5,491 nt of DNA, taken from Candidatus Hydrogenedentota bacterium. GTDB lineage: Bacteria > Hydrogenedentota > Hydrogenedentia > Hydrogenedentales > SLHB01. Shown here one piece after another: positions 1 through 5,491 of this stretch (position 1 is its first letter; each line of letters opens with the position of its first letter). The stretch lies in the NCBI GenBank assembly GCA_035416745.1, contig DAOLNV010000051.1, positions 35,674 through 41,164 of the forward strand. Reading direction: 5' to 3'. Position numbers and translations under genes: made by a program. Under the pieces are notes generated by a model. It saw nothing but the letters and a program-made list of their open reading frames with translations, was not told the origin of the DNA and did no database searches.

Positions 1-2025
1 TTCGAGCTATCCGAGCAGGGCCAGGCCGTCGCATGGCAGGTGGTTGCGCCCCGCGACGGGATCACGACGCGTCTGGCCATCGAAACGCCCGACCACCATA
101 TTCAAGGCTTCGTTGTCTTCTCGGGCACGGGCGACCGTCTGGAAATCAGGCCGGTGCACCGCACGCGCCAGAACTATGAGGGGCGTTTGATCTTCGAAGG
201 GACGGCACGGCTTGGCGGGGACAGTTTTGCGTGCAGGACGCGTCCGCCGGCATCCCAGGCCGTGGTGCAGTTCGCGTCGGGCAACGCGGACAGCGCCCTC
301 AACGATTCCGTGTATGACGGCACTTCCGACACGCTGCTGCGTTTCGATGCGCGCGGCGCCGGGCCGAGGCTCAGCACGATGGAAGGCGGTTTCGGCGTAT
401 GGTGGTGCGCGCCGATTCACGTTCCGGATGAATCGGCGGTTGTCATCGAAGTGGCTCGAAATTATTACCGCGAGCGCTGGGTTCCGTTTTTCACGCCCGT
501 GAACCGGGACCGGTGTCCGGCGCCGCCCACGGGCTGGATGTCGTGGAACGTGTACTTCGATACGGCTGGCGAAGAGGAAAATCTTGCCGAAGCGCGCGTG
601 GGGGCGGAGCAGCTCAAGCCGTTCGGCCTTGCGATCTGGCACATCGAATCGTGGCAGGACAACAGCGCCCAGTTGCCCGTGAGCAATTTCTCGAACCTCA
701 ACCTGAAACCGTCTCTGGAGAAGTTTCCGCATGGCATGAAATGGCTCGCTGAAGAAATCCGGAAGCTGGGGTTTGTGCCGGGTATCTGGACGGTTCCCTT
801 CGGGACGGGTAACGCGGAGTTCTACGAAGCTCACAAGGAGTGGTTTCTGCACAACCCTGACGGCACGCCCATGTCAAACTGGTCGGGCACGTACGTGCTG
901 GACCCGTCCCAGGAGGCGGTGCGCGCGCATATGGAAGAAATGCACCGGGTCATGTCCCAGGAGTGGGGGTACGAATACTTCAAGATCGACGGGATGTCGG
1001 GAGCGAACCGGGGATACTCAGCCCATTTCTATGAAATGCCTGATGTGCGGGCGGCGTTCAAGAATCCCGAGGTCGAAGGGCCGTTCAGGCTATGCGTTGA
1101 GGCCCTGCGCAGGGGTATTGGAGACCATGCCGTCTGGCTGGCGTGCCAGGGCCACTACTCGGGACCCGAGGCGGCCTGCGCCGATGCGGGACGCACCGGG
1201 TCGGACATCGTCCACTGGCGCAAGCCTCCCGGCTGGAACAATTATCTCGACCAGGCCCGGATCACCTTGAATCAGATTTTCGTGAACAACATTCTCTGGT
1301 GGTGCGATCCGGACACGCTGCTGGTCGGCGAAGCGCCTATCGAAATGGCGCGCCTCGCGACTGCCGTGGTGGCTTTGCCCGGGCAAATGATGTTCGCGGG
1401 CGACAAACTCGCCGAGCTGACGCCCGAACGCATGCGGCTGCTGCAACAGGCACTGCCCGTGTGCGATGTGCGGCCCCTCGACTTGTATCCCATCTATGAG
1501 CTGGTTCCCGTGTGGGACCTCAAGATCAAACGGCCTTTCGGAGAATGGGACGTTGTGTCGCTCTTCAATTTCGGTGAGGAGGCCCGAACCATCGAAACAG
1601 GCATCGAAACCCTGGGCCTTGCCGAGGGCAGCTACATCTTCTACGATTTCTGGACGGGCCAGTGGGGCGAAACTTCCGAGAAACTCGGCCGCGAGTTGCC
1701 TCCGCACAGCAACGCGTTGCTGGCTGTTCATCGGGCGGCGGCACATCCCCAGTTTCTCAGCACCGATCGCCACATCACACAGGGCGGGGTCAGCCTCGAA
1801 GCCCTCGAATGGGACGACGCGTCGAAGACATTGTCCGGCACAGCGCGTGTGGTCGGCGGCTTTCCAGACAAGCTGGTCTTCCGCGTGCCGGACGGGTATT
1901 CGCTAACCGCGGCGACAGCGAATGGCGCGGCAATCAGCCACGGCATGTCTGCCACGGGACTACTTGAGATAACCTTAGCGGGCGAAGAGTCGCATTCGGT
2001 TGCGTGGTCGCTGCGGTTTGAGTGA
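1..2025 (+). CDS. Clan GH-D (GH36/GH27-like) alpha-galactosidase-type glycoside hydrolase, 5' end cut by window
   Basis: Frame 1 is open from the first base, so the true start lies upstream; the GTG at 40 is internal and no signal peptide can be judged. The 674 residues in the window (numbered from base 1) show a beta-rich N-terminal part (about 1-170), then a TIM barrel opening with PTGWMSWN (176-183). The motif YFKIDG carries the probable nucleophile Asp330, RTGSDI the probable acid/base Asp402, and WWCDPD (433-438) matches the DPD element seen in GH36/GH27. A beta-rich C-terminal domain follows (LFNFGEEA at 521), then an extra beta-sandwich-like tail from about 582 (HPQFLSTDRHITQGG). Family members are retaining exo-acting enzymes that remove terminal alpha-galactose or related sugars. 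The usual Asp-Asp-Gly-Trp sugar-contact motif is replaced by HIESWQ (214-219), so substrate is uncertain. The reading frame is intact to the TGA. Clan assignment is firm; exact family and substrate are inference. Confidence 0.85.
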   Translation, partial: FELSEQGQAVAWQVVAPRDGITTRLAIETPDHHIQGFVVFSGTGDRLEIRPVHRTRQNYEGRLIFEGTARLGGDSFACRTRPPASQAVVQFASGNADSALNDSVYDGTSDTLLRFDARGAGPRLSTMEGGFGVWWCAPIHVPDESAVVIEVARNYYRERWVPFFTPVNRDRCPAPPTGWMSWNVYFDTAGEEENLAEARVGAEQLKPFGLAIWHIESWQDNSAQLPVSNFSNLNLKPSLEKFPHGMKWLAEEIRKLGFVPGIWTVPFGTGNAEFYEAHKEWFLHNPDGTPMSNWSGTYVLDPSQEAVRAHMEEMHRVMSQEWGYEYFKIDGMSGANRGYSAHFYEMPDVRAAFKNPEVEGPFRLCVEALRRGIGDHAVWLACQGHYSGPEAACADAGRTGSDIVHWRKPPGWNNYLDQARITLNQIFVNNILWWCDPDTLLVGEAPIEMARLATAVVALPGQMMFAGDKLAELTPERMRLLQQALPVCDVRPLDLYPIYELVPVWDLKIKRPFGEWDVVSLFNFGEEARTIETGIETLGLAEGSYIFYDFWTGQWGETSEKLGRELPPHSNALLAVHRAAAHPQFLSTDRHITQGGVSLEALEWDDASKTLSGTARVVGGFPDKLVFRVPDGYSLTAATANGAAISHGMSATGLLEITLAGEESHSVAWSLRFE

Positions 2026-2094
2026 GGCGGGCACCTCCACGTGCGCAGGTTTCTGCCTCAAGGGGGCGTATTCCCGCGCGGAATGGTCTCCCGC

Positions 2095-2799
2095 TCACTC
2101 GTAACAATGCGTGGGCATCCGCGGGAGCACGCTTCCGAAAGTCTCCGCGGACAAGCGCGTCACCGGGAAGTAGTCGGAGTTGTTGTAATACGAGTACTTG
2201 ACGAACTCGACGTGCCCGTCCATATGCAGTACGTTGGCGCCGTATGGCACGTGCCCGAACTGGGACTCGTTGAGGGGGATGCGGTCCCACATCACGGGAA
2301 TGGTGCTCTGGCCGGCGGTGTCCGGGCGGCTCGAGTTTGCCCACACCGGCACGGGTAAGGCCAGATCATTTCGGGCGAAGGCCGCGAAGGGCAGATAGTG
2401 GTATGCCTCGAACAGCGCCAGGGCCTGTTCGTCGCTTACGAGCGCATATCCCGTGTAGATGTAGTAGAGCGACGACACGCATTCGGGCCGCTCGAATCGC
2501 AAATGGATCAGGCTGCTGGGACAGACCAGGACGCTCAGGTCCGTCAAGTACTCGGGATAGAGCGCGCTCATGTCGAACATCCAGTTGTTGGGAATTGGAC
2601 TCAGGGGCGGAAACGTGGCCCCTTTGCTCTCGTTGGCAAACATCTTCATCACCATGCCGAGTTGCTTGAGGTTGCTCGCGCAGGACGCATGTCTCGAAGC
2701 TTCCCGGGCTCTGGGCAAAGCAGCCATGAGGAGCGCGGCGCCGATGAAAACCAAAACCAGGATGACGGCCCATTCCCACAGCCGGAGTTGAAGTTTCAT
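2095..2799 (-). CDS. Prepilin-like protein of the DUF1559 / H-X9-DG type, non-canonical N-terminus
   Basis: The protein has 234 residues. The ATG at 2799 is chosen because AAGGAG lies 9 nt upstream and the N-terminal helix starts right after it; the frame extends further upstream (to 2988) but only as Arg-rich sequence overlapping the preceding gene. Residues 9-29 form one hydrophobic helix, followed by ARAREASRHASCASNLKQLG-type sequence (30-48), the signature of DUF1559 pseudopilin-like proteins. LYPEYLTDLSVLVCPS (80-95) and GANVLHMDGHVEF (187-199) are further family hallmarks. Members are thought to be membrane-tethered, type II secretion pseudopilin-like proteins found in large numbers in Planctomycetota and relatives; their function is unknown. 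Two features are odd. The usual G-F-T-L-I-E peptidase site is absent (LRLWEWAVIL instead), and the spacing from His183 to Asp194-Gly195 is ten residues rather than nine. It is the second gene of a pair with the 768-aa protein gene, 13 bp downstream of it. Confidence 0.85.
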   Translation of the reverse strand: MKLQLRLWEWAVILVLVFIGAALLMAALPRAREASRHASCASNLKQLGMVMKMFANESKGATFPPLSPIPNNWMFDMSALYPEYLTDLSVLVCPSSLIHLRFERPECVSSLYYIYTGYALVSDEQALALFEAYHYLPFAAFARNDLALPVPVWANSSRPDTAGQSTIPVMWDRIPLNESQFGHVPYGANVLHMDGHVEFVKYSYYNNSDYFPVTRLSAETFGSVLPRMPTHCYE

Positions 2800-2808
2800 G
2801 GCAGTTCT

Positions 2809-2815
2809 CTCCTTA
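2809..2815 (-). promoter_or_regulatory. Shine-Dalgarno overlapping the upstream stop codon
   Basis: On the minus strand the bases read TAAGGAG: the TAA is the stop of the 768-aa protein gene and AAGGAG is a strong ribosome binding site 9 nt before the ATG at 2799. It decides the start of the prepilin-like gene and suggests that ribosomes finishing the first gene re-initiate on the second. Confidence 0.8.
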
Positions 2816-5119
2816 CGCTTCGTGCTGTGGAGCAGGGGCCGTCTTGTCGGCGCCAAGGTAGGTTTGAATCCGGCTGTGAATCCACGGCGCCATGGCCGCG
2901 CCGCACGCAGCCAGCGCCGTCCAGAAGATGAAATTCCACAGGGACTCGCCTGTGGCCGCCCGGCACGCGAGCACGGCGGCAATCGCACTCGCGGCGAGGG
3001 TCACATGCCAGCGTCGAAGGCGCCTGCCGCGCGCGTATTGCAGCGCGAGCCACCCTGCTCCGAACACAGCAGCCCAGCCGGCGAGTGCTAACGCGCGCCT
3101 GCCGGCGGCCGCCCAGCGGGCATGATATACGTAGAGCGTGAGGCCCAGCTCCTCGCCTTCGGGGGTCATGAGCCGCCGGAAGAGGTAGGACACCCCTTCG
3201 GCAGGCAGATCGATCCGCACAGGCAGCACTCCCGCCACCTCGGCCTCGCCCGCGGCGGCTTCCTGCAGTTCCTGGCCCTGGTAACGCGGCTCGCCGCCCC
3301 CCGCCGACGCGGCCGGGTTGTTGATGTCCTTGATGTAGAAGCGTTCGATGCCTTCACGGAGCCTGTAGAGCGTCTCTTGCGACACACTGGTTTGCCCGCG
3401 ATCGAGGGTCATGCGTCCTCCTGCGGCGAACTCGGCGGCAGGCTTCAGATCGCCCTCAGTACGGAATACACGCTGGTTCTCAGGCATGAAGACCTGCCAC
3501 GTGACCTCGTTGGCCAGGACATCCGTGGCGGGGGCCTTCAACAGGTGCTTTTCATAGAGCAGAGGGCTCTTCGGGGCGGACTCCATGTAGACCAGTTCGA
3601 CGGGAAAGGTGTCCAGTACGCGGCCGGTCTCCGCCGACTTGAACAAGGGGATCAGGACAGCGCCGTTCTCGCCGTCACGAGCGGGTTTTACGACTTTTCC
3701 GCCCACCTCGGCCGACCAGATATCGGTCTCTTTGGGCAAGGCTACGCGAAGGAACTGTTTGATGTTGTTGCGGACGTCGTAGTGCGCGCGGGTGACGGCC
3801 ATGCCTTCCTCCGTGATCATGGTGACCAGCATGGCCCGGTCGATGCTGGCGACACGCACTGCCACATCCTGAAGCCGCCGCACCTCGACCGGCATGAAGT
3901 AACGATCCCCGACGTATTTGTATCCGAGCAGCAACGGATTGGCCGACATGGCGCGCAGGGCCTCGGGAAGCTCGGTAATATCGATGCGCGTGAGGTTCTC
4001 GATACCCTCGGCAGGCGCTACCTCGACGTTGCTGCGCGCCGCGAGCCCGAGGAACCCCGTCTGGCGCACAACATCCGCGACACGGAGTTCCGGCACGGCA
4101 ATCATCGGCGCCTCTTCGTCGAGGGGCATCTCGAAATGCATCATCAGTTCGTAGTCTGCCTCGACCGCGTGGTTGAGCTTGATCTCGACGGACTGTTCCT
4201 CGCCGGCTTCGGCTACGGTCCACGCGGCGCCCTGTCCGGCGGCCTCCAACACATTCACGCCCTTCGGGACGGTGATACAGAAGCTGTCGGCGGCTCCGTG
4301 AAGCACGTCGAAGCGCAGTTGCGTGCGGCAGTCGAGGTAGCCGTCGGTGATGGTGGCCAGCGTCGCGGCCGAACTGGCGACGCGCGGGGGTTCTGGCGGC
4401 CGGGCGGCTTCCTCTTCCTTCTTTTTGAGCACGGCTGGGAGCGTCCACTGCACCGCGATGCTCTCGGTGCTCCGGAAGGCGAGAGCCGCGGTCAGACCTT
4501 CCTCTGTGGGTTCAACGGCGATGTTCAGGGCGTCCGGGGCGGCTACTTCGGCGTCTTTCACGGGGATGGCCAGGGTCATGTGGGTGACGGGCGTCCGCGC
4601 GCAGGGAAACTCGGCCGTCAACACCCCTTCGCTGGCCGAGATATCGGTATAGAAGGTCGTCTCGAAAGCGTAGAGCCCCGGCTTCGGTATGGCCAGCAGG
4701 AGCCAACCGTCGGCGTTGGCCGACAGCGACGCCGGCTCGCCATTCAGGGACGCGCTGACCGGCGCCACGGTGTTCTTCAAGATGGGTATCTTGGCCCAGC
4801 AATCTTGATTGAACACCTCGATATCAAATTCGGCCCGCACGCGCATGCTGTCTTCCGCTTCGACGCAGGCATCATACCGCGCTTCCGAGATGGTCCAGTC
4901 AAAAGGGGGCGGCGGGGCGGGTTCCTCCTTCTCGAGTTCCCGCGACCGGGCCGCGTACAGCTCCTCGAGAAGGGAACGTAAATCGTTCCATTCCATCTCC
5001 ATACGCGCCGAGTCCATCTTGGGGATGGCCTCCGGCTGCGGTTGGGACTCCGTGCCCCGGGCCGCGGTCACAGGGCACAGCAACGCGAGCGCAACGGCAA
5101 GCAGACGGTGCAGTTTCAT
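2813..5119 (-). CDS. Large exported beta-rich protein with C-terminal membrane helices, uncharacterised
   Basis: The protein has 768 residues. The ATG at 5119 is chosen because it follows GGGAGG by 7 nt and begins a clear signal peptide (MKLHRLLAVALALLCPVTAA, likely cut near residue 20). Visible order: an acidic, probably helical stretch (about 35-66); a Pro run (67-72); a beta module (about 78-160); a Lys/Glu then Pro-rich linker (231-246); a second beta module (about 252-332); a region with GFLGLAARSNVEV (355-367); a third beta module (about 428-512); and three hydrophobic segments near 674-694, 705-722 and 726-747. The bulk should therefore sit outside the cytoplasmic membrane, anchored at its C-terminus. 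The three beta modules look like diverged copies of one unit. No catalytic motif is visible. From memory it resembles large uncharacterised proteins of Planctomycetota and Acidobacteriota, but I cannot name a family. Adhesion, envelope scaffold or secretion roles are all possible. It is the first gene of a pair with the prepilin-like gene. Confidence 0.85.
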   Translation of the reverse strand: MKLHRLLAVALALLCPVTAARGTESQPQPEAIPKMDSARMEMEWNDLRSLLEELYAARSRELEKEEPAPPPPFDWTISEARYDACVEAEDSMRVRAEFDIEVFNQDCWAKIPILKNTVAPVSASLNGEPASLSANADGWLLLAIPKPGLYAFETTFYTDISASEGVLTAEFPCARTPVTHMTLAIPVKDAEVAAPDALNIAVEPTEEGLTAALAFRSTESIAVQWTLPAVLKKKEEEAARPPEPPRVASSAATLATITDGYLDCRTQLRFDVLHGAADSFCITVPKGVNVLEAAGQGAAWTVAEAGEEQSVEIKLNHAVEADYELMMHFEMPLDEEAPMIAVPELRVADVVRQTGFLGLAARSNVEVAPAEGIENLTRIDITELPEALRAMSANPLLLGYKYVGDRYFMPVEVRRLQDVAVRVASIDRAMLVTMITEEGMAVTRAHYDVRNNIKQFLRVALPKETDIWSAEVGGKVVKPARDGENGAVLIPLFKSAETGRVLDTFPVELVYMESAPKSPLLYEKHLLKAPATDVLANEVTWQVFMPENQRVFRTEGDLKPAAEFAAGGRMTLDRGQTSVSQETLYRLREGIERFYIKDINNPAASAGGGEPRYQGQELQEAAAGEAEVAGVLPVRIDLPAEGVSYLFRRLMTPEGEELGLTLYVYHARWAAAGRRALALAGWAAVFGAGWLALQYARGRRLRRWHVTLAASAIAAVLACRAATGESLWNFIFWTALAACGAAMAPWIHSRIQTYLGADKTAPAPQHEA

Positions 5120-5126
5120 TGTTCGT

Positions 5127-5132
5127 CCTCCC
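5127..5132 (-). promoter_or_regulatory. Shine-Dalgarno for the 768-aa protein gene
   Basis: The minus strand reads GGGAGG, 7 nt before the ATG at 5119. It supports that start over the longer open frame up to 5242, whose extra 41 residues are Arg-rich, lack signal-peptide character and run into the hairpin repeat. No convincing -35/-10 pair was seen upstream. Confidence 0.75.
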
Positions 5133-5191
5133 AAACGGTTCATCTGTGTTGATGAGTACGCACGGGGAGGCGAATGGTTCATTTCTGGAAA

Positions 5192-5301
5192 GAGGGGAGA
5201 CCTTGCGGTCACGGGGGTGGTGCGGTCGTGAGACCGCACCACAGCGGAGGGAGGGGAGACCTTGCGGTCATGAGAGTGGCGCGGCCGTGATGCCGCCCGT
5301 C
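5192..5301. repeat. 59-bp imperfect tandem repeat, two copies
   Basis: Copy one starts at 5192 and copy two at 5251. The first 20 bases (gaggggagaccttgcggtca) are identical, and 40 of the first 48 positions match without gaps; similarity fades after about 5298. Each copy contains an inverted repeat, perfect in copy one and decayed in copy two. The repeat fills the 207-bp gap between the upstream partial gene and the start of the 768-aa protein gene and does not look coding. It could be a dispersed REP-like or non-autonomous element, or a local duplication; only a genome-wide count would tell. Confidence 0.8.
5217..5242. other. Perfect 11-bp inverted repeat with 4-nt loop (hairpin)
   Basis: Arms gtggtgcggtc (5217-5227) and gaccgcaccac (5232-5242) are exact reverse complements around gtga. 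On the minus strand it lies 84 nt after the stop of the upstream gene and about 100 nt before the ATG at 5119, so transcripts crossing it would form a stable stem. A run of T does not follow it directly on either strand, so a standard intrinsic terminator is not supported. It may limit read-through, protect a 3' end, or simply be the core of a repeat element. Confidence 0.75.
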
Positions 5302-5326
5302 GCTCGCGCCCTGGACATGTACCGGG

Positions 5327-5491
5327 CTAGACAGCCTTTGCGGACTTGGCACGCACGGCCGCGCAGGCCCCGCCCGCGACAAAACCCAGCGCCAACAGCA
5401 GCCACGCCGCGTCGGCGGGGGAACTCACGGCGCGAAGTGTGATCGCTGACTCGGCGCCCGCCGCCGTGAAGGTGAGAAAAGTGGGCGTCTC
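5327..5491 (-). CDS. C-terminal end of an exported or membrane-anchored protein (partial)
   Basis: Reading the minus strand from the window edge gives 54 codons and a TAG stop at 5329-5327. The tail has a Thr/Ala-rich, beta-like stretch (ETPTFLTFTAAGAESAITLR), then one hydrophobic helix (about AWLLLALGFVAGGACAAV) and a short basic end (RAKSAKAV). This is the pattern of a protein whose main domain lies outside the membrane and which ends in a single anchor helix with its basic tail in the cytoplasm. It runs in the same direction as the next two genes, 207 bp ahead of the 768-aa protein start. Its N-terminal part lies outside the window, so no function is assigned. It has no start codon in the window and is short, so it is easily missed. 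Confidence 0.7.
   Translation of the reverse strand, partial: ETPTFLTFTAAGAESAITLRAVSSPADAAWLLLALGFVAGGACAAVRAKSAKAV

Noticed and set aside
40..42. GTG at base 40 as the start of the glycoside hydrolase
   Set aside because: The frame is open back to base 1 with protein-like sequence (FELSEQGQAVAWQ), no ribosome site precedes the GTG, and the beta-rich N-terminal domain would be cut.
7..852. Minus-strand open frame of 281 codons opposite the glycoside hydrolase
   Set aside because: In-register antisense shadow of the hydrolase, Arg/Pro-rich with no recognisable domain; the same applies to the minus-strand frame at 1090-1773.
2070..2084. Hairpin attcc-cgcgc-ggaat in the convergent gap as a bidirectional terminator
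   Set aside because: Only five pairs, no T-run on either side; too weak to call although the position between convergent genes is suggestive.
2800..2988. Upstream extension of the prepilin-like gene to 2988
   Set aside because: The 63 extra residues are Arg/Pro-rich, overlap the end of the 768-aa gene and precede a strong ribosome site and natural N-terminal helix at 2799.
3122..4981. Long open frame of 619 codons on the plus strand, opposite the 768-aa protein gene
   Set aside because: It lies codon-on-codon antisense to a gene with a signal peptide, membrane helices and ribosome site. It stays open because the real gene lacks TTA, CTA and TCA codons over this stretch, as expected of GC-rich codon use. 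Its translation has no signal, domain or motif and is rich in Arg, Gly and His.
5109..5119. Lipoprotein signal in the 768-aa protein (Cys at residue 15)
   Set aside because: The residues before Cys15 (ALL) do not fit a lipobox, which needs a small residue just before Cys; an ordinary signal peptide cut near residue 20 fits better.
5120..5191. Sigma-70-type promoter upstream of the 768-aa gene
   Set aside because: No pair resembling TTGACA and TATAAT at proper spacing could be found on the minus strand; the promoter may be of another type or lie further upstream.

Overview
The window is GC-rich bacterial chromosomal DNA with three substantial protein genes and the tail of a fourth. A prepilin-like protein of the DUF1559 / H-X9-DG type sits beside a secreted-type glycoside hydrolase and a large envelope protein. 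That mix is typical of Planctomycetota, Lentisphaerota, Verrucomicrobiota, Hydrogenedentota and similar lineages. The window alone does not settle the phylum. No RNA gene, CRISPR array, transposase or phage gene was seen.

Layout: bases 1-2025 (+) are the 3' part of a retaining glycoside hydrolase of the alpha-galactosidase clan (GH-D, closest in layout to GH36/GH27), cut at its 5' end by the window. A 69-bp convergent gap (2026-2094) follows. The rest lies on the minus strand and reads right to left. It starts with the last 54 codons of an exported or membrane-anchored protein (5491-5327). Next is a 207-bp intergenic stretch (5120-5326) holding a 59-bp imperfect tandem repeat with a perfect 11-bp hairpin. 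Then come a 768-residue exported, C-terminally membrane-anchored beta-rich protein (5119-2813) and a 234-residue prepilin-like protein (2799-2095). These last two genes are 13 bp apart, and the Shine-Dalgarno of the second overlaps the stop codon of the first, so they are almost certainly co-transcribed and probably translationally coupled.

How the genes relate: the glycoside hydrolase probably releases alpha-linked sugars from oligosaccharides or glycans and is transcribed towards the other genes, so it belongs to another unit. The minus-strand pair looks like an envelope module: a large periplasmic-domain protein tethered by C-terminal helices, and a small protein with an N-terminal helix like a pseudopilin. 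Its job is not known from sequence. I found no clear new defence or mobile system. The best leads are the 768-aa / prepilin-like pair, the apparent three-fold internal repeat in the large protein, the changed sugar-binding motif in the hydrolase, and the intergenic hairpin repeat.
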